Source of the DNA: Selaginella moellendorffii
Lineage: Eukaryota > Streptophyta > Lycopodiopsida > Selaginellales > Selaginellaceae
Assembly (NCBI RefSeq): GCF_000143415.4
Contig: NW_003314261.1
Coordinates: forward strand, 1,943,439 to 2,007,438
Length of the DNA: 64,000 nt
Reading direction: 5' to 3'
In this document: positions 1 to 12,500 of the stretch, piece after piece
How the letters are laid out: each line of letters starts with the position of its first letter
Position numbering within the stretch: the stretch's first letter is position 1
Notes under the pieces: generated by a model
What the model saw: the letters and a program-made list of their open reading frames with translations, nothing else
Told to the model about the DNA's origin: nothing
Databases searched by the model: none
Made by a program: the position numbers and the translations under genes

Positions 1-2344
1 AATTGACGAATCCCAAACTTTTGAAGAACCAGCAATATGAACTATCACGAGACAACAATACAAGTATCAGCAACCAGATAATCTGGAAGAACAAGATTAC
101 AATGATGAAGTTGAAAGTATCCCAAAAACTGAATGGAAGAAAAGCAAGAAAATACTTCAAGCAATTCAGGCTGAATTGCAGGAACAAGAACCACAGGTCA
201 TCGAAGACCATAACAAACAATCCAACGATCAAGGAACAACAAGTTTCTCTCAAGAAGAGCACACCTCACTTGCAGAACAAATACTGCAACATGGAATCAC
301 ATTAACCTTACAACAAATACTTCAAATAGCACCATATCTTAAGAGCCAAATACTTAAGATTTGTTGTCCACAAATTCCTGATGCTCGCACTCAAGAAAAG
401 CAATTTCCATGTAAATCTGAGAAAGAGGATAAAGTAAAAATCCAACTTGGAGATTACGATGATAATGTACCTTGTATTGACCTCAACATAGGCAAGAATC
501 AAATCACTGGAGCAATACTCGATGGAGGCTCGGGCGTGAATATAATCGAGCATGGTATATGTAAAACAATGGGACTTGGACCCATACAACCTACTCCCTT
601 CAATGTCCGCATAGTAGACCAACATGTTGTAAGACTAGCTAGCATAATAAGAGATATCACCATTAGAATCAAAGGACACAAGTTCAAGATCAACTTTGTG
701 GTATTAAAAATGCCAATTGAAGAATCCTCTTACGAACTCTTGCTTGGAAGACCATAGCTGAACAAAGCGGTTTATGCTCAATATTGGATGGACCATGAAA
801 TTTGTATACAATCAAACAAAGGTCAAACAAAAATAGCTACAACTACAACCAGGAAAATTCCGAAAAGATTTCAACCAATTCAAGCCCAAGAATACAATTG
901 GCAAGAAGGTTTTGACGACCTTGAAGAAGCCAAACTCCTTGAAACTTACCCAGAGCTACGAGCTTTTCAAGAAATTGATTTACACCATGTTCTACCAGTA
1001 GTGGATCAAGACCAACACCACAACTTAAACTTGATGGACCAACCACTCTACTCTACAAAGCTACACGCTCAAAGTCAACAAAGATTAAAGATAAAACAAC
1101 AAAACGAGAAGCCAACTCTCAAGCCTGAACAATTACAATCTAAAGAATACAATATTCAGATTGATGATAATCCAGCCCTACAAACTAGAAATGACGACTT
1201 TACACCCCGAATTAACCTCAATGAAGAAACTGAAGAACTCAATCTCGGACTTCAAGAAGATCCACACAACATAATCATTGCTGCAAATCTTGACAAAAAC
1301 TTCAAGATCAAAGCTCAACAATTACTCATAACCTACAAGGACATTTTTGCCTGGTCATACAAAGATCTCAGGGGAATACCACCGGAACTATGTACACATC
1401 GCATAAAGTTGCTACTAGGAACTCGACCAATTAAGCAAACAGCTTATCACATGAACCCAAACTTTGCTGATAAAGTCAAAACAGAACTCCACAAACTACA
1501 AAATGCTGGATTCATTTACCCTATCAAGAATGCACAATGGTTGTCACCATTGGTTATCATCCCGAAGATGAACGGCAAATTGCGAATTTGTGTCAATTAC
1601 AAAAAGTTGAATGATGTGACGGAAAAAGACTCATTTCCCATACTATTCTCAGACGAGATACTCAACACAGCTGCAGGACATGAGATGTATTCATTCCTCG
1701 ACGGATTTTTGGGATATAATCAAGTTCATATAGCGCCAGAAGATCAATACAAGACTGCCTTCATAAGTCCATGGGGCGCATATGCATACTCCAGAATGCC
1801 ATTCGGATTAACAAATGCACCATTTACTTTTCAAAGGATAATTACCAACACATTTCAGGAATACTTGACTGATTTTATATGCGTCTTCATGGATGACTTC
1901 AGCATTTTTGGAGCAAAAGAAAAACAACTTGAACACTTAGAAAAGTGTTTCATTAAATGTCGACAAAACCGAGTTGCACTTAATCTAGAAAAGTGTATTT
2001 TCTTTGTCAAATCAGGAATACTCCTTGGCCATGTCGTTTGTAAAGACGGAATTCTCATTGACAAAACAAAAACAGAGGTCATCGTCAAAATGACTCCACC
2101 CATGGATTTAACGAGTTTGAGGAGATTTCTCAGAAAAATGGGTTACCATAGACATTTTATTCAAGACTATGCAAAGATTGCTAAATCGCTTATGGAGCTA
2201 CTTAAGAAATCTCAAGTTTACGCATGGACACAAGATTGCCAACTGGCCTTTAACACACTTAAGGATAAGCTTATAAAAGCCCCCATACTGGTTCAACCAG
2301 ACTGGACACAAGAATTCATTGTACAAGTAGATGCATCTGATTAT
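1..2344 (+). pseudogene. Ty3/gypsy element I, 5' part of pol: protease, reverse transcriptase, start of RNase H
   Basis: One reading frame runs from the left edge to 2344, interrupted by TGA at 38-40 and TAG at 755-757. In order it holds a spacer rich in Q, E and K, an aspartic protease (motif AILDGGSGVN near 511-545, ending LLLGRP just before the TAG), and a reverse transcriptase with [21 protein letters not shown] and the active-site box FMDDFSIFG near 1885-1911. RNase H begins with VDASDY near 2325-2344. The FMDD box and the overall wording resemble the Athila/Tat branch of plant Ty3 elements. The coding stops abruptly at 2344, where a DNA transposon is inserted, and resumes in register at 15565. 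The 5' LTR and gag lie outside the window. Two stops and the insertion make it inactive. Confidence 0.9.
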
Positions 2345-2368
2345 AAGCTCTATTTCGTTAAAGTGGGA
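2341..2368 (+). repeat. Left TSD (TTAT) and left 24 bp terminal inverted repeat of element A
   Basis: TTAT at 2341-2344 belongs to the interrupted gypsy codons. The inverted repeat follows at 2345-2368, starts AAGCTCTATTTCG and ends AAAGTGGGA. It matches the right end without a mismatch. Confidence 0.93.
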
Positions 2369-3004
2369 TTTATTCAGTAAAATGGGACTAGGTACAAATT
2401 TTCAAGTATTTGAAAATGATGTGAAATTATATGTTTTTTGTCCAGGGGCTAGACATATCTGGGGCATGGTGACTAGCGCGGTGACTTTGTGTCCAGACTG
2501 AGTCCATCTGGTTGTATAATAAATCTCATTGTCAAGGTGAACAAGCCGAATCTGAAGCTAAAGAAGAGCGATGGCATGCGCACACACACTATTTGTTTGT
2601 TCATTGAGCGTGTGGTGAGCTTTCCAAGATGAACGTCATTCCTATTAGCCAGACATATAACTTAATGGTGAGAAAATTTAGATATTATTCAATGTTATCT
2701 TTTTCTAGCGAATCTAACTGTGAAGGTGTAGCAAGAGGCATTGCTAGTCTGGAGAAGTCATTTAACTCATTTAACCCTTAGTGTATTTTTATGAAACTAA
2801 ATAACATTCATATTATTAAGGAATTTCTCTAATACCTTTTTTTTACGACATAGAGGCTTGCATTTCTTTCAAAGGTGATTTAGTAAAAGGCCTGAGGGCA
2901 CATGCCATTCTATTTCTCAGACCGGTATTAAGATATACTAGTGCAAAGGGAAAAAGGTATTTGGTGATCAAGTAAATGGCATGAGGGCACCCGCCATTAT
3001 AAGC
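2369..3004. other. Left subterminal region of element A, no gene seen
   Basis: The stretch is non-coding on both strands. It holds one degenerate palindrome (2976-2997) and half-sites near 2571 and 2893. A 21 bp word, CAAGGTGAACAAGCCGAATC (first 20 bases) at about 2535, recurs inverted and slightly changed near 3801-3825 and 3931-3953, which may be a subterminal binding repeat or relics of small exons. Confidence 0.5.
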
Positions 3005-3298
3005 TTAAGCGCTAGTGGACACCTCCTTTTTGGTACTCTTAGCGGTACTATCATCCTTCTCCGGGTCAGTTGTTTTGCTTTGGATTGTTGTCTCTGATGT
3101 TACTGGGGCGTTCTCAATAGTTGTTAATGTTGCCGTTTGTTCAGAAAAATGATCACCTAGAGTATAGTACGGGGAGTTTGGAAGACTTATATATTTTACA
3201 TCTTCACCTATCTCCTTCTCCGTCTCCTTTTCTGCCTCACTTATAGATTTTGTGCTTGCCATGAGAACGCTCTTCACCCTAAAATATGGAGTTCGTTG

Positions 3299-3990
3299 TG
3301 TTATAAAAGGAAACCAACACACACGCTACAAGGGAATGATGGTACATAAAGCACGTAAGCCCACAATATGGGTTTATGTGCCATTAATATGGGCCACACG
3401 CCATATTATTAGATTTATGCACGTGTGATTGGTAAATGCATATGTCACATCATCTTTGTTTTACCTCACACACTATATCAGGCCTAATGAACCATATCAC
3501 ATGTGCGCACATGCTATATATATGGAGAAGTATTATGCAAGGATAGAAAAATTCAATGCATGATTGTGGAGAGCAATGGCATGATGGCATGAAGCCACAT
3601 GCTAAATAACATTTTAGAGAAAGAATTAAAATAGAAACATGCAAACAGTATTGAGTGGACCAAGATTTAGAAGTGCACAATTGAATGAGGTATTTCTAAT
3701 AAATATTTCACTCACCTCATATAGGAATGGCTACCACTCTCAAATGGTGTATCGCCTCATGCCATCACCTCGCAATTTGTTATAACAATCCGATGAATTC
3801 ATATTCGGCTTGTTCACCTTGAACTTTAAGTAAGATTTGCTAGAACAACTAAGAATTTATACTTGTTATTTGTATCATCTCACCTAGGAATGGCGTAAGG
3901 CCACATGCCATCACGCCTCCTCTGATTCAGATTCGGATTGTTCACCTTGAAATAAAATACATTAGAAACTTAGTAAAGGAATATTAATGA
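3299..3990 (-). other. Introns and possible small exons at the 3' end of the transposase-like gene
   Basis: A donor lies at about 3997 (AAG/GTGAGA, minus strand) and an acceptor at 3279-3280 (TTTTAG). Between them are palindrome copies at 3584-3605 and 3890-3911 and the inverted word noted at 2535. I cannot place small exons with confidence. Confidence 0.4.
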
Positions 3991-5230
3991 ATCTCACCTT
4001 GAACCCGGGTTATGAATGCTCTTGCTGCATCTCTTGCATGGTCTGGCAAGGTGATGGTGGCACTCTGCTTCCGCATCCAACCATGCACAACATTATCCAC
4101 CGATATACTCATGCTGGGATCCCTTGGATTCAGCACCCATATCTTTTCTAGGCAATCCTTCGTATATCCGGAACTTGGCTTGAACCACTCCACAGTTACA
4201 TTGAAGGAGTTAGTTTCCGCGTCCTCCTCTGCATCAGTGATGCAGCGCCCCACCCATATCATTTGTTTTTTATTACTGGGTCTGACAAGCACGACCATTC
4301 CTTTGCAGACCTGTACTGGATTGAATGCTGAATCCGGCTTCTTGTTCCTCGGCCCACAATAGTGATCCTCAACATCATTATCTGTCACTGCATTTCCAGA
4401 GGACATTGTTCCGCTACTATCTGGTGCTCTGGGTTCTGGCCAAAAGGACTCTTCCAATTCTTCATATACAACCGGCCCATTTTGGATAGCAGATATAATC
4501 TTCTCCCAGTATTCGAGCAAAGGCTTGCACCTTTTAAAATAGGATTCTCCACCAAACACCAACCCCCTCTTCCAGAAGGCAATATGCTGTCTAATCCCGG
4601 CCACTATACTTTCCTGGTCTTTGAGTCCATCCGGGTGCATCGGCCGTGGAGAACCCTGAGGAATCATAGGTTCCCCAGTTATGGGATCTCTCTTGAAGAG
4701 TTCAATGCCGTCCACTGGCAGCCACACTGTGTCCCATTCTCTCATCTTGTACCTCATCACTAGAGCACCATCACGCATGCTGAAATGAAACTGAAGAGGC
4801 TTGGAGTGGCCAATTAGCGTTTCGGATCCGTCCCTGATGTAGCCTCTTACAAACCCCTTAAAGTCTAGGACCTCTGTCACAAGTGCAGTTTCAACAGTGC
4901 CTTTGATGCAATTTTGGAATTCATCGTAGAGTTGTGGGAGGGTGAGGACATTGGATCGCCAGAGGGACTCTGCCAGGTGAGTAACATGGCATCGACGTCT
5001 TCATGAGTGTGCCCAACCATGAGAAAGCCAAGTGTAACTGTTTCAAATATGCCTTTGGCAACAAGCATCGCCAAGTACGCGAAGACGTACATGTTTTTGT
5101 TCTCACTGCCAGCATTGTCTGTTTGGAGTAGAAGATGGGGTGGAAGGCCACATCGGCCGTAAGAACTTCCTTGAGATTCTGCTTCGTTTGGATGAGGCTG
5201 TGCATTCATCGGGCGACCAGCCTTGTCGGA

Positions 5231-5309
5231 ATGGCATGAGGCCTCACGTGATAACCCTACAATCTGACGGCCAACATATTCACTGGGATGGCATGGGGCC
5301 CCACGCGAT
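5231..5309. repeat. Two palindrome copies inside the transposase coding frame
   Basis: Copies at 5231-5252 and 5288-5309 are read through in frame on the minus strand as parts of REASCHS and RGAPCHP. They sit in a low-conservation linker of about 60 residues just before the second acidic motif, so the coding sequence tolerates them. Confidence 0.75.
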
Positions 5310-7333
5310 GCTGCAAGCCTTTGCTCCTCCTCCAGTTGAACCCTGTATGGGGTTCGATCGACAAGGGCCTTATACAAGGGTTTGCCGTTCAGCTCAGTCT
5401 GCGCACTTTGCAGAGACCTTAAGTGTTTTGCTAGGGACGCAATCATCATGTTTGCACCCCCGCCACCCCATAGAGGTACAAAGAAGTTCCCATAGTTCTG
5501 GGCACCATGCCCATGAGCGATTATGCCAAATAGAGACACAAGCAGCTGCATGGATGAAGAGATTGCCTTGGGGGTAGGATTGAGTCGAGGTAAGCACGTC
5601 TTTTTCTGGTCCATTTTGTCATGGATGATGCAGAGGTAAGAGTCAAGTCTCTCCATGGAGAGAATCCTGTTATGATAATATGCAGTCCTACAGCTTCTCT
5701 GCTTGATGTTCTGGTCGAGCCGCCTTTTAACCAACGTCTCTCGCTCTTGAGCGCTGCAAGAATTCTTCGACAAAGCCATTTTGATAGCAGTGCACTCGTC
5801 ACACTTTGAAAAGCTGGAGTACTTTCCTATATTCACATCCCTGAACCTGTTGCTCCACAATCTACTAAATCTAGATTGGCTCAGCTTCCTGTAGCCATTA
5901 CTCTGGAGTTCCCGATTCACATCTTCCAATATGGCCCCCTTGGTATACATGGAAGGGAGAACTCGTTGGGTGTCTCGTGTTCCATCTTCCAAGAGGCGGG
6001 TTTTATGTGGTTGCTGCTCGCTACATGTCTCGACAAACCTCTTGAAGATTGCCTCTCCATATACAACATGACCCCTGGTTTTGTGCGTACCGTCGTTCCC
6101 ATGGACTGCCTGTTGAACCCTTTGTTCCTCGAACTCAGTTTTGATTCTGTAGAATGTGGTTCGAGGGACTCCATAAATGATTCTCCATGCCTTCATGCAG
6201 ACCAAACCCCTCTGGAAGACCATGCCCCCCACCTGATGTTCTAAAGCATCAACAGATGACCGTAATGCCTCATACACAAAATTGCGAGCTGCCTTCCAGG
6301 ACAATGTCTTGTATCTTGCTCTCTCCTCTTCAATAGCATCCCAATTAGCATGTTGACAGCACCTCCTCTTGCAACAAGCAACTGTCGAGACCATTCGAAC
6401 CTCCATCACCATTTTCTACCTTTTCGGTTCGTTGCTCAGATCCCTTTGGCTGCGCTTTAGGAAGGTGTACTTTCTTTTCCCATGAAGAGATGTTCTGTCA
6501 TCAGTTGTAGTGGTGTTTGATTGTGAATCCTTCACATTCTCAAACACTAAGTGCCTCAATTTCCACCGCACAATGCTTCCAATAGTCAGATTGTTTTCTT
6601 CTGTGTCAACAACCTCTAAAATCGCAACTCCAATATCATCCCAGCCCAATTCTTGATTAGCAACCGCATCTCTTGGATCGACAACTGTGGCTAAGCCCTC
6701 AGCTACTAGCTCCCCCTCGGGGTTGTTTAGAAACACCTTTGCCTGAATCCATGTAGCACGGTTCTTAAGATCCACGGAGGGAACATGCATCGCACTTGTG
6801 CTGTCCTCAACATCTGCTTTCTTCTGAAGATTTTTCAAGGCAACAACAACATTTACCCCGATGACCATCTCTCCTCATTCAATAGCGACCACATTCCCAT
6901 CGAAGACAGTCTCTACTGATACAGCAGCATTGCCTTCCCCAAGCCTTTCACAGTGTATAACAAAGTTTCGATCCATAGACACAAGGGTCCCTTTTGCAAC
7001 TCTCTTCCCACCATTCAAAATGTAAACCTTTTCCCCAACCCTGAAGGCCATTCTGAAAGTGCAGAAAAGAAGTTAAGACCATACAAAAAATGATTGGAGA
7101 ATGGCCTAAATCATAACATACCAAACAACCTCAATAGCATGAGGCCACATGCCATTATTCAAACATGCTATTGACACCCACGTGAAATTTCGCATTCACA
7201 AAATTGGTATGAGCCCTCATGCCATTAGTGGTACCACTAATGGCACCATGTGTGCGTGACTAGTCACCCATACAAAAATATATACAGTTGCAGCAAGGCA
7301 AAAGGAATATAGCAACAGGCTAGCAGGGGCCAA

Positions 7334-7359
7334 AGATGGCATGAGGCCTCATGCCATCT
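7334..7359. repeat. Best copy of the element A palindrome (perfect 26 bp)
   Basis: The half-site AGATGGCATGAGG is followed directly by its exact reverse complement. The family half-sites are ATGGCATGWGG and CCWCAYGCCAT. Other copies: 2976, 3584, 3890, 5231, 5288, 7134, 7206, 7434, 8046, 9540, 9617, 9674, 10954, 12452, 12594, 12785, 14005, 14071 and 15157 (start positions, some degenerate). All lie between the TIRs of element A. Their role is unknown; protein-binding site, methylation target or hairpin are all possible. Confidence 0.9.
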
Positions 7360-8455
7360 TGATATACACACAGCTGTAGGCAAGTAAAAACATACATGAC
7401 AATACGCTAGCCATGAAATTGCAAGGGCCCAAGATGGCATGTGGCCTCATGCCATTTCTAAATGTGGTCCTAAGCCATTCCATGGTGAACATACCAGGAA
7501 GCACAAGTGCCGAATATCAAGAGGAAGCGGTAGCCACACCAAAGACAGTGCCGCTCGCAACACCACAACTACTCGTAACGCCGCTCGCAACACCGCAACT
7601 GCTCGTAGCGCCGCTCGCACAAACTGCCATTCGTATAAACTGCCGCTCGCAATGGCGCTCGCAATGCTACAACCGCTTGTAGACGCATAAATCATAGCTC
7701 ACAACGCCGCTTACACAAGCAGCGCTCACTGCGCTCAGCGGAACCAAGAACACGGCGCACAAAAATGATAGACCTAGGAATGAGTTCGAGAATTCAAAAA
7801 TAACACACGCTTGAACGTCACATCAAATCCTCTGACAAACTAGATCTTATGATTCCTCTGACAAATTTCAAACTGAGTAGCTTCTAGACTTTGCTGTCGG
7901 AGGTTGAACTTTGTCACATCATGTCCTTGCCTCGATCCAGCTGTGCCATGTCATTGATTCGAACTTTGCCATGCCGTGTCAGCGATCCGCGCCAAGATTA
8001 TTCGCCGTGTAAAGGAATAATTATGCTGTGTGTGTACGTCCATTTATGGCAATATAAGGCCACACGCCATTCAAAGAATAATGCTAGTCGAGTATTTTTT
8101 GGTGCATTTTTTGGTTCAAAATTGCATGAGCCCACACGCTATAAAGTTTACCTGTACCAAAAATAGAAACAGCTTTATTTACTTGGGAATTTAAGTGGTT
8201 GAGGCATTTTAAAACTTACAAACACATGCCCTACTTACATTCCTTTGGTTGCTTAAAATTCAAAAATATTATAAACCTTTCTTTTTGCATTTTTAATGTT
8301 TTCAATTATGGTTTTTGATTTTCGCAGGACCAGCCTAGTAATCTATTTGCATCCCGTTTGTCCCCTTCGCTAGCCTGAGATACATCTGCTCGGCATCTGC
8401 CTCTTACAGCATTTGCCCAGAAAGGGCATCTTTCTTCACGCAGCATTTGCCACAT

Positions 8456-8482
8456 GTTTAGGGTTTAGGGTTTAGGGTTTAG
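8456..8482 (+). repeat. Short TTTAGGG (plant telomere-type) run
   Basis: Three full and one partial TTTAGGG units lie in the divergent spacer of element A. Telo-box motifs of this kind are found in some plant promoters; this run is too short to mark a telomere. Confidence 0.8.
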
Positions 8483-9154
8483 CAATTCAGTAGCTTGATA
8501 AACATGCAAATACAGAACTTGATGCAAAATCCTTTGATATGTCACAATGCCCCTAGGACCATAAACACATTTCAATAGAGAGGGTCCTTTCATTTCATAA
8601 CTCCTTACGTTGATCTTGGTGAAACTAGAGTTAGTGAAGTTAGTTTCTTGTGATCCCGCATCTGATTATGATGTCCCTTTGCAGTGTCGATGGAAAGGTC
8701 AATGCACACCAAACTGTAGAACCTTGGAGCAAAATAACGGTCAGATCTATGGCAAATGCCCCTGAAACATTGTAAGGCTCGTGTGGTCTCATGTGGTGTC
8801 CGATCGAGATGCTTCTTTGCAGGGTCATCAAGAAGGACATTGTATACCATTCTTTATTTAGCTGAACATCTGGCATTTTTGGAAATACAAGATGCTTTGG
8901 AATATCCAATCATGCATGGTATAAATATAGTGAGGGTATTAAATGATATCCCAATCATGATCTTTCTTTTGGATTTCGCGTGCATGCAGTCCGAGGAATG
9001 ATGACGTTGCAGATTTCTTTTGGATTTCACGTGCATGCATGCGCGCGGCAATCCAGAAATTAATCGTGGCGCCCAAGTCCGAGGAATGATGACGTGGCGG
9101 GATTACCAACCGTCGTGACATTTCGTGCATGTGAGGTTAGGTTTTGCATTTTGC

Positions 9155-9300
9155 TTCATACTCGCGCTTGCACACTCGCGCTCGCATCGCGCTCCCACTC
9201 GCGATCATGCTCACATTCGCGCTCATCTACCTTCTCTACAGGTTTCTCGTGTGCATCGGCGTCCACTCGCGCTCGCATTGCGCTCGTGTGCATCGGCATC
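9155..9300 (+). repeat. CG-rich iteron-like array upstream of the element A accessory gene
   Basis: Imperfect repeats of ACTCGCGCTCGCA-like words fill about 145 bp ending roughly 210 bp before the start codon. A related array (7545-7740) lies nearer the transposase gene, and a similar one precedes the methyltransferase-like gene at 56575-56720. Confidence 0.6.
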
Positions 9301-9511
9301 CACTTCAAGACACACCCAGTTTGTAACTTCGCCGCCAACTCCGCCGCCCACTCTGCCACCCACATGCAGCCCACTTGGCGTCCCGGGAGATTTCAGTGCC
9401 ACTCTCCAACTGTAAGTGGCAGAGTAGCCTTGCTGCTACGATCCGCTGCACACACAGTGCACATTCGCCAGCGAGTCCAGCCTCGATTGTCACGCCTCCA
9501 TTCGGCTTCAA

Positions 9512-12500
9512 ATGGTAAGTCTTTTAGGCCAACTTGAAAATGGCATGAGGCCACATGCCATTCAGTAACAACATTGGCATGCACCGATTGGGCTCTCGAA
9601 TGTAGTCCGGTTACAGATGGCATGTAGCCTCACGCCATCTTAGGATGCAGCCTCAAGACATCTGATGCAGTGGTGAATGGCATGTGGCCTCACGTTATTT
9701 CCAGCTGCTAGCTTTTCATCTGTCAGCTCTAATTGTTGTGCATTTCTGAACAGGCGAGGAATTGCGTTCTTCTTCCAGGAACTGTCAATGTGGATGCAGA
9801 GAAGGGGGAGGAGCTCACCAGTTGGACTTTCGGGATGGAAGGCAAGGATCTGAGGCTGTACAACACAGATGGTGGGAGAAAAGAATGCATGGGGATCCTC
9901 ATCCAAGTGACAGACACTCCATGCAGTTCCATGCAAGAATATGGACTAGCACTTGTGGTAGAGACAGCATCCGCCTTCAAGATCCACCTTGCACATCCTA
10001 GCGGCTTCCCGGAGGGGGGCAGCTGCTATGAGGAATTCCTAGAGGGAGCTAGGGAGAGGTTGTCCAGGAGGCCCACAATTTCAAAGACGCTGCGGGTCTA
10101 TGAAGATCACATGGAATCTACGGACCTCACCTACGGCGATGTTCAAAAACTATATTCCAACATTGAGCCGTTGAGAGTGCCTCCAGTTCGCGAAGCGAAG
10201 GGGAAGGGGGTCGATCTGGAAACTACCCCGAAGCAGAAAAGGGTGGTCAAGCTCAAGCCGACGTCCGACTCTCTTGCTCCAAAAAAGAAGCTACTCGGTG
10301 ATGCCATTGCCTCGGGTTCGAACACTACACCCACCAAAAAGAAGAGCCACAAAGAGCAGAAAGAGCAAGAAGAGGCAGCAAAAATCGTCGCAGATAATAG
10401 TACTTGTTACTATTCCAACAAAGTATATACAATCGACGTGAGCCGTATTGACATCCAAAGCAAATACAACCACAGGCTAGTATCTGATGAGTGGGTGGAG
10501 AAACTGAAGCAGAAGATGCTGGCAAGTCCAGTAACACCTGACATCGCAGACGTGATCCCCTACTACCGAACAATGAAGGGCGAGACGAGGTTTCTAGACT
10601 TGATCAATAGGAAGGTGTTGGACGATCAGAACATCCAGTTCTATGCCGTCTCCGGGCAGCATTCTAGCTTGGCGATGCAAGAGATAGTTGTGGATATTAT
10701 GGTGGGCGAGAAGGTGAAGAAAGTCTTCAAGACAAGAGTTGTCCGCCTGATAAAAGGCAACTCGCCCCTCCGATCTATCATATACATCTCCCACGCGCAG
10801 AATGTCAAGCAAGAAACGTGCTACAAATCGGGTCTGCACGAGACATTGGCACGAACACGGAAGCTCTGGGTTCAATTGAAGAAGCCACAAAAACCAGGAC
10901 AAGGACGTGCACTAGGAACTAGCGCCTGGCAGGTAAGCCTCGTTGCATGTGGCATAGCATGTGGCCTCACGCCATTTCCATTGTAGGAATTCTCGAGTCT
11001 TCTCTCGAAAACACTGGGGGTCAATGACACACTCAGCATCCATAACATTCTGCTTGCGACAAAAGTTGTTTTTGACAAATGGGTACATGTGCTGAGGAAG
11101 TACCATGACGGGGAGTTGCTAAACTCAATAGGTGTGGAGGACGGCCAGAAGCCCAATGATTTGAAGCTCAACGCCTTGCGTTTCTCGTGGTCTCTAGACG
11201 ACGACGACCTTCTAACAGTGGCTAATGCTCTTTTACGTGGTGAGGTAGTCTTCAACAAGACCAAAATGACTCCCGGCCATATTGTGACATACGAGGACTT
11301 GTGCACGACTCTGAGAGCTCGTGCGCTATTGAAGGATTGGATCTTCGAGCAAGTGGCCGTGGAGAGGGTGAGCATCGACACCACGCAAGAGATGATGGAA
11401 GCGCTGGAGTTGTCAAATGAAGACATCGATGAGTACGTGAAGGGGGCCCTCAAGTTCATCGATCTGCTGCGGGATGCCATGAAAAGTAAAGCTGAGAAGT
11501 TGGATCAGTATCCAAATTTCATTAAGAGGGATGTCGACCGCCGGCTTCAGAAACAGCCCGACCCCACAGCAGAGGCCTATCGAGAACCTTACCGGGTATA
11601 CGTGAATTCGGATGAGGATCAAAGGTGGAGGAGCATCGTTTCCCGCGGATATGAGCAGTTCAAGAACATCTTTTGTGTGATGGACTTCACAAACGAGGAG
11701 ATCACTCATGCAGACAAAGTCAGCTCCATCATTGACTTAATGGTGGGACTTGCAGAGGTGGAATCTTCAGTCCACTATATGATCTACAACTCCGAATCCT
11801 ATCACAAGTTCTGGAAGGCCTTGAATGAGGTGAAGGCTCGGTTGAAAGGCAAGGAGATGCAGGAGATCCATGGGATAATGGCTAAGAAGAAGATACCGAC
11901 GAATGTCCGCATCTTCACACTCGCCCTTGTTATTGGTCCTGCAGCAGAGTGGGACTGGAGTGACTTCCCAGCTTCGTTCGACAAGGCCGATCGAATTGAT
12001 CTGAGGGAGGTCAATTTACCCGTGCCTGAGGAACTGAAGACGGCTATGGAGGTTTCGAATCCAAAGAAAGCTCCAGGTGCAGCATGGGAAATGCTCAACT
12101 GGGTCTTCAACGCAATAGCGGGTGGGTCACCTGCTTCTGCCTCCAAGGGCAAATGCGTTCTCAAGTACAACTGCGGCGGACTATTCTTTCGAGCCGCACT
12201 ACTCAAGGGTGTCCCGTGTGTTGCGGTGACAAACTCCATTGAAGAGGTGACTTCAATGGAGCATATAATTACAGTTGCCAAAGAAAAACAGTATCTTCTC
12301 TGCGAACCTAGTGAGTACGCACTTTAAGTTTAAATGTTATCTCACAAGCTCTGTATGCAGGAGCGTGGCCACCCCCAGATGCTGAAACAGCGTTAACAGC
12401 TACTGTTGAAGATACCCATGTTGGGCCGAGCTCACAACCTGCACAAGGTAAGGTCACGTGAGGCCTCACGCCATTTTGATTATAGATCGTTGTGAATATT

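Larger units (their letters stand above)
3005..7051 (-). pseudogene. DUF7869-type transposase-like gene of element A, broken
   Basis: Read on the minus strand. A start at 7051 follows an apparent splice acceptor (TTTCAG) and gives a small basic domain (MAFRVGEKVYILNGG). An in-frame TGA (6875-6877) and TAG (6416-6418) then separate a second segment (6868-6419) from the main 511-residue segment (6412-4880). The main segment has a C-rich N-terminus, a SKCDEC zinc-binding-like motif (about 203-208), and three acidic motifs: HDKMDQ (D265), LQTDNAGSENKN (D432) and GHTHEDVD (E471/D472). That is the signature of the DUF7869 family and looks like a DDE RNase H-fold triad. After HTHEDVD the frame slips near 4985; the correct frame continues to a donor at about 3998. 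A last exon (3278-3005) encodes an acidic, S/T-rich tail. The role as transposase is inferred from the triad and from its position between TIRs. Confidence 0.72.
7060..9511. promoter_or_regulatory. Divergent spacer between the two genes of element A
   Basis: This 2.4 kb region must hold the promoters of both genes. It contains palindrome copies (7134, 7206, 7334, 7434, 8046), a CG-rich run of CCGCTCGCAA-like words (about 7545-7740), a TTTAGGG run (8456-8482) and a second CG-rich run of CTCGCGCTCGCA-like words (about 9155-9300). The minus-strand gene appears to have a 5' untranslated intron (donor near 7125, acceptor at about 7052). The duplicated word TCCGAGGAATGATGACGT occurs near 8989 and 9079. 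No protein-coding gene is convincing here; open frames in 9094-9537 reflect the CG-rich repeats. Confidence 0.55.

Noticed and set aside
4012-4763. Plus-strand frames over the transposase gene
   Set aside because: They are shadows of the minus-strand DUF7869-type gene, which has the recognisable motifs and splice sites.
7413-7690. Overlapping frames on both strands with A/T/R-rich repeats
   Set aside because: They arise from CCGCTCGCAA-like short repeats; three frames are open at once, and no splice or motif supports a protein.
8456-8482. Telomere or chromosome end
   Set aside because: Fewer than four TTTAGGG units inside a transposon spacer; no array and no terminal position.
9094-9537. 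147-residue frame before the accessory gene
   Set aside because: It follows the CG-rich repeat array, is open in other frames too, and does not join the spliced gene in phase.
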